Shown here: in pieces, positions 1 to 7,650 of the stretch | Layout: every line of letters begins with the position of its first letter | Position numbering within the stretch: position 1 is the first letter of the stretch | NCBI GenBank assembly: GCA_965232105.1 | Contig: OZ246956.1 | Coordinates: 3,410,001 to 3,474,000 of the forward strand | Direction of reading: 5' to 3' | DNA from: Multivorans sp965232105 | GTDB lineage: Bacteria > Acidobacteriota > Thermoanaerobaculia > Multivoradales > Multivoraceae | DNA length: 64,000 nt | Position numbers and translations under genes: made by a program | The notes under the pieces: generated by a model | Database searches by the model: none | What the model was told of the DNA's origin: nothing | What the model saw: only the letters and a program-made list of their open reading frames with translations

Positions 1-2458
1 GAAGCTCGAGCACCAGCGTTTCGGGCAGGAGGCACACCTGGTCGTCGCAGGCCTGGAGGCGGACGGAGATGGGTACGGAGACGGGGAGTTCTTCGAGCCT
101 GGAGGTGGAACCGGGTTCAAGCTTGAAGGTGATGCGTTGGGCGCCTTCGTAGATCAGGACGTCGCCTGACTGGGTGCCGACCTGCGTTCGTCGGGGCTCG
201 GGATAGCGAAGGCCGGCTGTCTTGAAGGAGTTGCCGGCGCTGAGTACCCGGGTTCCGATCAGGTCTTCCTGGAGCGGCTCGGGGCCGTTCAGGCGCCAGC
301 CGTCCTTGATCAGGAGGTCGAGGTCGACTTCGTACTCGCCTGAAGCGGGTCCGGGACGCAGGCGGGCGGCGGCGAGGACGGCGCCGTTGCCGCCGGTGGC
401 ACGCGGGCCGGCGTCGCCCTCGAGGGCAAGAGCCAGGGCGGTGAGCATGTAGGTGAAGGCGGCTGGCGCTCGTTCGATGCTCTCGGCGAAGGCGGCGACC
501 GTGGCGAGAGCCCGGTCGAGCGATTGCGGGTCCCCGGTGCGGAGGCCGAGTTCGGCCAGGGCGCGTGCGGCGACCGAGTTGCCCGAGGGGACTGCGCCGT
601 CGGTCGGGCTCTTGGGCTGGGCGATCAGCAGGTTGGCTTTCTCCCGCTCGGCGATGAAGAAACCGTGTCCCGGACTTCGCCGGGAGGCCGGGTTTGCGGG
701 TCCGGGATCCCAGAAGCGTTCGATCATCTCGGTGGCTACGGTCCGGGACCGTTCGAGCCAGTGCTGGTCGCCTGTTGTGTCGTGGAGGGCGACGAACGCA
801 TGCGCCAGGTGGGCGTAGTCCTGAACCAGGCCCGGCGTCGAGGCAACGCCCGTGAGCCAGACTCGCCAGAGACCGCCGTCTTCGCGACGGCAGTGCTTCC
901 AGAGGAACTCCGCCGATCGGGCCGCGGCCTCCGCGTAAGCCGGCTCGCCCAACGCGTCGGCGGCTTCGGCCAAACCCCGGATCATCATGCCGTTCCAGGA
1001 GGTGAGGATCTTGTCGTCGCGCAGGGGGTGCAGGCGTTCTTCGCGGACGTGGTAAAGGCGCTCGCGGATCCGGTCGAGCCGGCCAAGGAGATCCTCGAGC
1101 GGCAGTCCAAGGTCGCCAGCGCTCTCGTCGAGCGGCCGGTCGAGGAACAGGATGTTCCGGTGCTCGAAGTTGCCCTGGTCCGTGACGCCGAACACCCGGA
1201 TCGCCAACTCCGCGTCGTCCCCTTCCGGAGCCGGGTTTTCTGCTAGCGCGGCCCGAAGCTGGTCCTTCGTCCAGACGAAGAACTCGCCTTCGACCGACTC
1301 GCCGCCGGCCGCTTCGCTGTCCGCGTCGGTGGCGGAGTAGAAGGCGCCGTCCGGGGAGGTCATGTCGCGCAGGACGTAGTCGGCCATCTCGCGCGCCACG
1401 CGCGCGAGCAGCGGATCGCCGGTCAGCCGGTAGGCCAGGGCGTAGGCGCGGAGCAGGTGGGCCTGGTTGTAGAGCATCTTCTCGAAGTGGGGCACGAGCC
1501 ACTGTCCGTCGACCGAATAGCGGTGGAAGCCGCCGCCGACCTGGTCGTAGATGCCGCCCCGGGCCATCGCGCGGAGAGTGAGCAGGGCCGCGTCCAGCGG
1601 CTCCCGGTCGCCGGTACGCAGAGCCTCCTCGAGCAGGAGCAGGAGGTTCGTTTCGTTCGGGAACTTGGGCGCGCCGCCGAAGCCGCCGTGGACGCGGTCC
1701 GTGCTCGCAATCAAGCCTGCCGCAGCCTGAGAGATCACGGTGCGGCCCAGGTTCTTCGCCGTTCCGCGCGCGGAGGTGATCTGCTGCACCAGGTCGGTGA
1801 TCTGGGCGGCGGCCGTTTCGAGGTGAGCGCGCCGCTCCCGCCAGGCGGCGTCGACTTGCTGCATCAGGTTGACGAACTGCCGCGGCGGAAAGTAGGTGGC
1901 GCCGAAGAACGGCCTGCGGTCGGGCAGCAGGAAGCTCGACATCGGCCAGCCGCCGCGTTGTTGCGTGACCTGGACCGCCGTCATGTAGATGTCGTCGATG
2001 TCGGGACGCTGCTCGCGGTCGACCTTGATGCAGATGAACTTCTCGTTCATCAGCCGCGCGATTTCCACGTTGTCGAAGCTCTCGCGCTCCATCACGTGGC
2101 ACCAGTGGCAGGTGGAGTAGCCGATCGACAGGAAGACCGGCTTGTCCTCTGCCTTCGCTCGTTCGAAGGCCTCCTCGCCCCAGGCAAACCAGTCGACCGG
2201 ATTGTGGGCGTGTTGCCGGAGGTATGGCGAGGTCTCGAGGATGAGGCGGTTCAGATGGAGCGGTCGCCCTTCGGCGTCAACGAGCTCCGTGCGGGGCTCG
2301 TAGTCCGGCGGCATGGCGGCGAGCGCCGCTTCCAGCCGGGCCTGGAGTTCGGGCGCACGGGGACCGGCTCCAGGCGACTGGAGCGTGGATGCAGGGGCGT
2401 TCGACACGATGAGCAGCGTGACGGTGAGGCCTCCTGCGAGCCAGGTGGCGTTCGGCAC
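1..2458 (-). CDS. DUF255 / YyaL (SPATA20-like) thioredoxin-domain protein, partial
   Basis: The gene runs off the left edge, so the C-terminus is missing. After an export-like hydrophobic N-terminus (VPNATWLAGGLTVTLLIV) comes the family hallmark LNRLILETSPYLRQHAHNPVDW and then a thioredoxin-like motif, STCHWCHVMERESFDN, near residue 115. An (alpha/alpha)6-barrel-like region follows (TSWNGMMIRGLAEAADALGE). The last visible part contains CDDQVCLLPE, resembling the cysteine pair of a DsbD alpha domain. The family is usually annotated as a thioredoxin domain-containing protein. Its enzymatic activity is not settled, and a redox role is inference from the CxxC. The GTG start is supported by a TATCCT box seven bases upstream. 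The gene is divergent from the AlkD-like gene, with 42 bases between start codons. Confidence 0.88.
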   Translation of the reverse strand, partial: MPNATWLAGGLTVTLLIVSNAPASTLQSPGAGPRAPELQARLEAALAAMPPDYEPRTELVDAEGRPLHLNRLILETSPYLRQHAHNPVDWFAWGEEAFERAKAEDKPVFLSIGYSTCHWCHVMERESFDNVEIARLMNEKFICIKVDREQRPDIDDIYMTAVQVTQQRGGWPMSSFLLPDRRPFFGATYFPPRQFVNLMQQVDAAWRERRAHLETAAAQITDLVQQITSARGTAKNLGRTVISQAAAGLIASTDRVHGGFGGAPKFPNETNLLLLLEEALRTGDREPLDAALLTLRAMARGGIYDQVGGGFHRYSVDGQWLVPHFEKMLYNQAHLLRAYALAYRLTGDPLLARVAREMADYVLRDMTSPDGAFYSATDADSEAAGGESVEGEFFVWTKDQLRAALAENPAPEGDDAELAIRVFGVTDQGNFEHRNILFLDRPLDESAGDLGLPLEDLLGRLDRIRERLYHVREERLHPLRDDKILTSWNGMMIRGLAEAADALGEPAYAEAAARSAEFLWKHCRREDGGLWRVWLTGVASTPGLVQDYAHLAHAFVALHDTTGDQHWLERSRTVATEMIERFWDPGPANPASRRSPGHGFFIAEREKANLLIAQPKSPTDGAVPSGNSVAARALAELGLRTGDPQSLDRALATVAAFAESIERAPAAFTYMLTALALALEGDAGPRATGGNGAVLAAARLRPGPASGEYEVDLDLLIKDGWRLNGPEPLQEDLIGTRVLSAGNSFKTAGLRYPEPRRTQVGTQSGDVLIYEGAQRITFKLEPGSTSRLEELPVSVPISVRLQACDDQVCLLPETLVLEL

Positions 2459-2465
2459 GACGCCG

Positions 2466-2471
2466 AGGATA
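2466..2471 (-). promoter_or_regulatory. -10 box (TATCCT) of a leaderless start
   Basis: On the minus strand TATCCT lies exactly 7 nt before the GTG at 2458. The spacing places the expected transcription start at or next to the start codon. It matches the arrangement at 2488, 32865, 39938 and 61213. No convincing -35 was found. Confidence 0.5.
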
Positions 2472-2487
2472 GCGCCGCGAGCGCTGC

Positions 2488-2493
2488 TACATT
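2488..2493 (+). promoter_or_regulatory. -10 box (TACATT) of a leaderless start
   Basis: TACATT is followed by seven bases and the ATG at 2501, with no Shine-Dalgarno between. It sits 16 bases from the oppositely oriented box at 2466-2471, forming a compact divergent promoter pair. The wider context GCGCTGCTAC recurs at the amidase promoter near 39938. Confidence 0.5.
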
Positions 2494-2500
2494 CGCCGGG

Positions 2501-3232
2501 ATGAAGGAACTGCGGCCCCCGGCGGCTGGTCGGAAGCTGATTCTGGAGCTGCGGCGCGAGCTGGCGGCGGCCGGTGATCCCGAGCGAGCCAGCGGGCAGC
2601 AGGCGTACATGAAGTCCGCCATGCCGTTCTGGGGCGTGAAGACGCCGGAGTTGCGGAAGATCGGCCGCGCGCTGTTCCGAACGTACCCTCTGGAGAGCTT
2701 CGAGGAGTGGCGGGCGACCGTGCTGACCCTGTGGCGCACGGCGGGCCGCCGCGAGGAGCGCCACGCCGCTATCGACCTAAGCGGCTTTCCGGCCTACAAG
2801 CCGCTTCGCACGATGAAGGCGTTGCCCGTCTTCGAGGAGATGATCGTCTCGGGCGCCTGGTGGGACTTCGTCGACGCCGTGGCCAGTCATCGGCTGCGGG
2901 AGCTGGTGGAGCGCTATCCGAAGACGATGGCGCGCCGGATGCGGATCTGGAGCCGGTGCCCGGACATGTGGAAGCGGCGCGCGTCGATGATCTGTCAGCT
3001 CGGCCGCAAGGGGGACACCGACCTGGAGCTGCTCCACGCGACGATTGGCGAGAACCTGCTCGCCTCGCGGTTCGGCGGCGAGTTCTTCATCCGCAAGGCG
3101 ATCGGCTGGGCTCTCCGGGACCTGGCCTGGCACGACCCGGAGGAAGTGCGTCGGTTCGTCCGGGAGCACGAGGAGCACCTGAGCCCGCTGAGCCGCCGCG
3201 AAGCGCTCAAGAATGCCGGGAGCGGATCGTGA
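2501..3232 (+). CDS. AlkD-like DNA alkylation repair protein
   Basis: This 243-residue protein belongs to the HEAT-like-repeat DNA glycosylase family that excises alkylated bases such as N3-methyladenine and N7-methylguanine. The conserved MPFWGVKTPELRKIGR stretch lies in the first third. The centre has WWDFVDAVASHRL, which carries the catalytic Trp/Asp pair known from Bacillus cereus AlkD. The helix HPQ-like segment GGEFFIRKAIGWALRDLAW supplies the third aromatic. Length is normal for the family (about 230 residues). The ATG at 2501 is the natural start and is preceded by a leaderless-type -10 box. The stop overlaps the GTG start of the next gene (GTGA), suggesting translational coupling, although no functional link between the two is obvious. 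Confidence 0.93.
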   Translation: MKELRPPAAGRKLILELRRELAAAGDPERASGQQAYMKSAMPFWGVKTPELRKIGRALFRTYPLESFEEWRATVLTLWRTAGRREERHAAIDLSGFPAYKPLRTMKALPVFEEMIVSGAWWDFVDAVASHRLRELVERYPKTMARRMRIWSRCPDMWKRRASMICQLGRKGDTDLELLHATIGENLLASRFGGEFFIRKAIGWALRDLAWHDPEEVRRFVREHEEHLSPLSRREALKNAGSGS

Positions 3233-5538
3233 GGTTGGCGCGAGGTCGAGGGTCGCGGACCCTTCCGTTCGCGATGCTCCTGCTGCCGGCGGTGTTCGCC
3301 TGCGACGGCGGTGACGCACCGCTTCGCTGGGTGGACTGGGCGGACGAAACCCATCGCCAGGTCGTCGTTGACCGGGAACCGGGGCAGTACCTCGGCCACC
3401 CGACGACCGTGCTGCTGTCCGACCAGCGTTCGATCCTGACGGTCTACCCGAAGGGCCACGGCGCCGGCCCGATCATGATGAAGCGCAGCGACGACGGCGG
3501 CCTGACCTGGAGCGACCGGCTACCGACGCCGGCGAGCTGGGCGACGTCGGTGGAGACGCCCACCGTGTTCCCCGTCGACCTGCCGAACGGACGCCGTCGC
3601 CTGATCATGTTCTCCGGGCTCTACCCGATCCGGATGGCGCGCTCCGACGACGAGGGCGCAACCTGGACCGAACTCGAACCGATCGGCCACTTCGGCGGCA
3701 TCGTCGCGATGTCGTCCGTCGAGCGCCTTCGCAGCCTGGACGGCGAGCTGATGGCGCTCTTCCACGACGACGGGCGGTTCTTCCGCCGGCCGACCTCCCG
3801 CTACGAGCGGATTCCCGGCTTCGAGCCGGACTTCAAGGTCTACAAGACGATCTCGCTCGACGACGGATTGACGTGGTCCGAGCCGGAGGTCATCGCGGAG
3901 CACCCGGAGGCCCGCCTCTGCGAGCCCGGGCTGATCCGGTCGCCCGACGGGCGCGAGATCGCCGTGCTGCTGCGTGAGAACAGCCGCCAGTTCAACTCCT
4001 TCGTCATCTTCTCTCAGGACGAGGGGCGCACCTGGAGCCGGCCGGTCGAGCTGCCGGCCTCTCTCACCGGTGATCGGCACGTCGGCCGCTACACGCCGGA
4101 CGGCCGGCTGTTCGTGACCTTCCGGGACCAGGCGCCGTCAAGCCCCTGGCGGGGCGACTGGGTGGGTTGGCTCGGCCGCTACGAGGACCTGCACCGCGGC
4201 AAGCGGGCGCCGTGGGCCGGCGAGGCGCGGGTGCGGCTGATGGACAACACGTACGGGGCGGACACCGCCTATCCCGGCCTGGAGCTGCTCCCCGACGGGG
4301 CCTTCGTCACGACGACGTACGGTCACTTCACGGCGGGCGAGGAACCGTGGGTCGCGGCGGTGCGATTCACCGCGGCCGAGCTCGACCAGGCCGCGGCATC
4401 CGCGCCCACCGAAGCGCCGGCGAGACCCGTGTTACGGGTAGGGACAAGCGGCGACTACCCGCCGTTCTCGGTCGCCGAGCGTGACGCTGCCGAGGGAAAT
4501 GCCCCGGTTCGCAGCGGCTTCGATATCGAAGTTGCACAGCGACTGGCCTCCGACCTGGGTTTCGAACTGGAGTTTCGGCCCTTCGACTGGCCCGACCTGA
4601 CTGCCGCGATGGTCGCGGGCGATTTCGACCTCGCGATGAGCGGCGTCACCTGGCGGCCGGCGCGGGCCGCGGTGGGATGGATGAGCCGCGCGGTTGCGGC
4701 CGGCGGACCGTGCGTGGTCTCGGCGGCCGGCGGCCCGGAGCCACCGAGCCGGGTGGCCGTCAATCGCGGCGGCATCCTGGAGCGCTGGACGCGCGAGCGG
4801 TTTGGAGGCGGCGCCAGCACGATCAACGCGGTCGATGACAACCTCTCGCTGCCCGGGCGCCTCGAACGGAATGAGGTCGACGCCTTCGTCACCGACTCGT
4901 TCGAGGTCGAGCACTTCGGCCGCGACGGCTGGCGCCGTCGCTGCGAAGCCCCGCTCGACCGGAAGGTCTTCTGGGTCGGCCCCGGGCGCGCGGACGAACT
5001 CGGACCCGCGGTCGACCGATGGGTTCAGCGCAACGAGCGGTGGCTCGAGGCCCGTCGCGAGGAGTGGTTCGGCCGTGGCCAGCGCCGGGACGAACTGGAC
5101 CATCTGCTCGACCTGACGGCACGCCGGCTTGCCTTCATGCCGGTGATCGCAGTCTGGAAGGCCGAGCGTGGCGTGCCGATCGAGGACCAGGAGCGGGAAC
5201 GGTTGGTGCTCGCGGCGGCCGAGTCGACGGCGATGGAGTTCGGGCTCGAGCCTCGGCCGGTGCGCGAGTGGTTCGGCCTCCAGATCGACCTGGCGAAGGC
5301 GGTGCAGCGGCGGACCGCCGCCGCCGAACCGACGTTGGACCTGGACGAAGTTCGTCCGGCCCTGATCCGGCTCGGCGAGCGTCAGGTGCGGGCTCTGCGC
5401 GCGCTGGCGGGGGCCTCGGCCGAACCGCCGGAGGCCGTGGATCTCCTGCCCCTGGAGCCCTGGCTGACGGCGCCGGAGATGGGTCGCGTGAGGGCGGGGC
5501 TGGGCCGGCTCCTCGCCGCTAGCCAAGCGCCGCAATGA
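3229..5538 (+). CDS. Lipoprotein fusion: sialidase-like propeller + PheC-like cyclohexadienyl dehydratase + secreted chorismate mutase (AroQ-gamma)
   Basis: One uninterrupted 769-residue frame. It begins with a basic n-region, hydrophobic core and lipobox-like AVFAC, so lipoprotein export is likely. Residues about 30-390 form a BNR/sialidase-like propeller with four Asp-boxes (SDDGGLTWS, SDDEGATWT, SLDDGLTWS, SQDEGRTWS). After an Ala/Pro linker, residues about 400-615 match type-3 solute-binding proteins and PheC (VLRVGTSGDYPPFS, GFDIEVAQRLASDLGFELEF, GDFDLAMSGVTWRP). Residues about 620-769 resemble the periplasmic AroQ-gamma class (LLDLTARRLAFMPVIAVWK, IEDQERERLVL, LQIDLAKAVQRR). AroQ converts chorismate to prephenate, and PheC converts prephenate to phenylpyruvate. 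No internal signal peptide precedes PheC, which argues for a true fusion. The propeller's substrate is unknown. The last 20 bases overlap the convergent gene end. Confidence 0.85.
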   Translation: MRLARGRGSRTLPFAMLLLPAVFACDGGDAPLRWVDWADETHRQVVVDREPGQYLGHPTTVLLSDQRSILTVYPKGHGAGPIMMKRSDDGGLTWSDRLPTPASWATSVETPTVFPVDLPNGRRRLIMFSGLYPIRMARSDDEGATWTELEPIGHFGGIVAMSSVERLRSLDGELMALFHDDGRFFRRPTSRYERIPGFEPDFKVYKTISLDDGLTWSEPEVIAEHPEARLCEPGLIRSPDGREIAVLLRENSRQFNSFVIFSQDEGRTWSRPVELPASLTGDRHVGRYTPDGRLFVTFRDQAPSSPWRGDWVGWLGRYEDLHRGKRAPWAGEARVRLMDNTYGADTAYPGLELLPDGAFVTTTYGHFTAGEEPWVAAVRFTAAELDQAAASAPTEAPARPVLRVGTSGDYPPFSVAERDAAEGNAPVRSGFDIEVAQRLASDLGFELEFRPFDWPDLTAAMVAGDFDLAMSGVTWRPARAAVGWMSRAVAAGGPCVVSAAGGPEPPSRVAVNRGGILERWTRERFGGGASTINAVDDNLSLPGRLERNEVDAFVTDSFEVEHFGRDGWRRRCEAPLDRKVFWVGPGRADELGPAVDRWVQRNERWLEARREEWFGRGQRRDELDHLLDLTARRLAFMPVIAVWKAERGVPIEDQERERLVLAAAESTAMEFGLEPRPVREWFGLQIDLAKAVQRRTAAAEPTLDLDEVRPALIRLGERQVRALRALAGASAEPPEAVDLLPLEPWLTAPEMGRVRAGLGRLLAASQAPQ

Positions 5539-6562
5539 TGCCGCGCGCCATCTGCCACGTCGAGGAGCGCCCTCCGAGGTCGGGGGTCAGGCTGCTGCCC
5601 GCCTCGAGCACCGCGGTCACGGCCCGGTCGATCCGGTCCGCCTCGTCGTCGAGGTCGAAGTGCCGGAGGAGGGCGGTGGCCGGCGTCAGCAGCGGCAACA
5701 GGTTCGCCTGGCCGGTGCCGATCAGGTGCGGCGCGTCGCCGTGGACGGCCTCGAAGACGTGGCAGTCGTCGCCGACGTTGATCGCGTGGCCGGTGGAGAT
5801 GCCGCCCGCCAGCCCGGCCCCGAGGTTGCTCAGGATGTCGCCGTAGAGGTTGTCCATCAACATGACGTCGAAGTCGTAGGGGTTGAGGACCAGGCGCATG
5901 CAGGCCGCGTCCACGATGCAGTCGTCCACCTGGATATCGGAGTAGCCGGCGGCAACGCAGCGAACCGAGTCCAGGAAGAGCCCGTCGCTCTGCTTCATGA
6001 TGTTCGCCTTGTGGATCGCGGTGATCTTCCTGCGGCCGTGCCGCCGGGCGATCCGAAAGGCGTAGTCCGCGATCCGTTCGCAGGCGGCGCGACTGACGAC
6101 CTTCATGCTTTCGACCACGCCGTCCACGATCTCGTGCTCGATGCCGCGGTAGACGCCTTCGGTGATCTCCCTGATCAGCAGCACGTCGAGGTCGGGATAG
6201 CGCGTCGGCAGTCCCGGGATCGACCGCACCGGGCGCACGCTCGCCCAGAGGCCGAGCATCTGCCGCAGGGCGACATTGGGGTTCTGGGGCCCCGGGCCGA
6301 CGCGGACCGCATCCGGACCGGGCCCGATCAGCCGGGTCTTGAGCGCCACCCGGCAATCGCGGATCGTTTCCGCCGCCTCGCGGAGGACCGTCTCCGTGTT
6401 CCGGCGCACCGCGGTCGGCACGTCGACGCGGACGAAGTCGAACCTGGCGCCGGCCGCCTCGAGGATTTCGAGTACCGGCGGGGCGGTTTCCGCGCCGACT
6501 CCGCTGCTGCCGACGATCAGCGCTACGCGGGGCCGGGCGTCCTGTTCGGCGCCTCCGCTCAT
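5519..6562 (-). CDS. Isocitrate/isopropylmalate dehydrogenase family protein (beta-like paralog)
   Basis: A 347-residue member of the NAD(P)-dependent beta-decarboxylating dehydrogenases, of full family length. Visible motifs are REITEGVYRGIEHE, the catalytic-lysine segment IHKANIMKQSDGLF and the metal-site region MDNLYGDILSNLGAGLAGG. The second metal-site Asp of the usual GDxxSD is Asn here (GDILSN), a loss also seen in regulatory beta/gamma subunits of eukaryotic NAD-IDH. The substrate-loop serine region reads NPNVALRQ rather than RSxNxxLR. Its ATG overlaps the stop of the upstream paralog by four bases (ATGA), so the two are probably co-translated. The substrate cannot be fixed from sequence. 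A role as a non-catalytic partner is inference. Confidence 0.85.
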   Translation of the reverse strand: MSGGAEQDARPRVALIVGSSGVGAETAPPVLEILEAAGARFDFVRVDVPTAVRRNTETVLREAAETIRDCRVALKTRLIGPGPDAVRVGPGPQNPNVALRQMLGLWASVRPVRSIPGLPTRYPDLDVLLIREITEGVYRGIEHEIVDGVVESMKVVSRAACERIADYAFRIARRHGRRKITAIHKANIMKQSDGLFLDSVRCVAAGYSDIQVDDCIVDAACMRLVLNPYDFDVMLMDNLYGDILSNLGAGLAGGISTGHAINVGDDCHVFEAVHGDAPHLIGTGQANLLPLLTPATALLRHFDLDDEADRIDRAVTAVLEAGSSLTPDLGGRSSTWQMARGIIAALG

Positions 6563-7596
6563 CGGGCGGCCTCCCGTTCTTCCGCCACGGCCTCCAGCTC
6601 GGCCAGAAGCGCGTCGGTCAGCTCGGACGTGTTCGCGTTGCCGCCGAGGTCCCGGGTCAGAGCTCCGCCGCCAATCAGCAGCCTTTCGACCCCGGAGCGC
6701 AGGTGCGCGGCGGCCTCCGCCTCACCGACGTATCGCAGCATCAACTCGGCGGACAGGATCAACGCGATCGGATTGGCCAGGTCGCGGCCGGCGATGTCGG
6801 GCGCCGTGCCGTGGACCGCTTCGAACACCGCGCAGCCGTTGCCGTAGTTGGCCCCGGGGACGACCCCCAGGCCGCCGACCAGGCCAGCGCACAGATCACT
6901 CATCAGATCGCCGTCCAGGTTGCCCATGACGAGCATGTCGAAACGGGTCGGGTCCTTTGCCAGTTCGAGCGCCAGATTGTCGAGCGGCAGGTAGTCGACC
7001 TGGAAGAAGGGGTAGTTCCGTTCGCACTCGCGGGCGCAGGCGAGGAACAGATTGTCGGACAGCGGAGTGATCGATGCCTTGTGAACGATCGTCAGCTTCT
7101 TGCGGCCGTGGCTGCGCGCGTACTCGAACGCGAACTGCATGATCCGCCGCGAAGCGTCCCGGGTCACGATCCTGAGCGCCTCGACCACGCCGTCGACGAC
7201 CTCGTGCTCGCGGCCGCTGTAGAGGCCCTCGGTGTTCTCGCGCACGATGATCAGGTCGACTCCCTCGTAGCGGGCGCGAGTGTTCCCGGGCATCGACCGT
7301 ACCGGCCGCACGCACGCGAACAGTTCCAGCGACTGCCGCAGGAGGACGTTCACGCTGCGCCAGCCGCCGGCTACCGGCGTCTGCAGAGGGCCCTTGATCG
7401 CGATCCGGTTCCGGCGAATCGACTCGATCGCCTCGTCCGGGAGGGGTGAGAGACCTTGATCGACGGCCGTGCTGCCGGCAACGACCGGCTCCCACTCGAT
7501 CCGGCCGCCGGTGACGAAGTCGACGGCGCGCACCATCGCCTTGCTGACTTCGGGACCGATGCCGTCCCCGGGCAGGAGTGTGACGGAGTACTTCAA
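6559..7596 (-). CDS. Isocitrate/isopropylmalate dehydrogenase family protein (alpha-like paralog)
   Basis: A 345-residue dehydrogenase starting with the cofactor-side motif VTLLPGDGIGPEV. It keeps the substrate loop RSVNVLLRQSLELFACVRPV, then VRENTEGLYSGREHE, the lysine segment VHKASITPLSDNLF and an intact metal site, GDLMSDLCAGLVGGLG. That last stretch is close to the catalytic alpha subunit of NAD-isocitrate dehydrogenase. The C-terminus has the adenine-binding GCAVFEAVHGTAPDIAGRDLANP. It is the middle gene of a three-gene minus-strand operon, 54 bases after the ThDP enzyme and overlapping the beta-like paralog. Isocitrate, isopropylmalate, tartrate or another 2-hydroxyacid could be the substrate. 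Confidence 0.88.
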   Translation of the reverse strand: MKYSVTLLPGDGIGPEVSKAMVRAVDFVTGGRIEWEPVVAGSTAVDQGLSPLPDEAIESIRRNRIAIKGPLQTPVAGGWRSVNVLLRQSLELFACVRPVRSMPGNTRARYEGVDLIIVRENTEGLYSGREHEVVDGVVEALRIVTRDASRRIMQFAFEYARSHGRKKLTIVHKASITPLSDNLFLACARECERNYPFFQVDYLPLDNLALELAKDPTRFDMLVMGNLDGDLMSDLCAGLVGGLGVVPGANYGNGCAVFEAVHGTAPDIAGRDLANPIALILSAELMLRYVGEAEAAAHLRSGVERLLIGGGALTRDLGGNANTSELTDALLAELEAVAEEREAAR

Positions 7597-7650
7597 GCTC
7601 TTGTGGAACAGGCCGTTTCCTGTGCGTCAGCGCGGCGCGGGCGCCGCGAC

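Noticed and set aside
117..2102. A 661-codon minus-strand frame at the left edge
   Set aside because: Its translation is Arg-rich and featureless. The neighbouring frame, which runs off the window, carries CHWCH and other DUF255 motifs.
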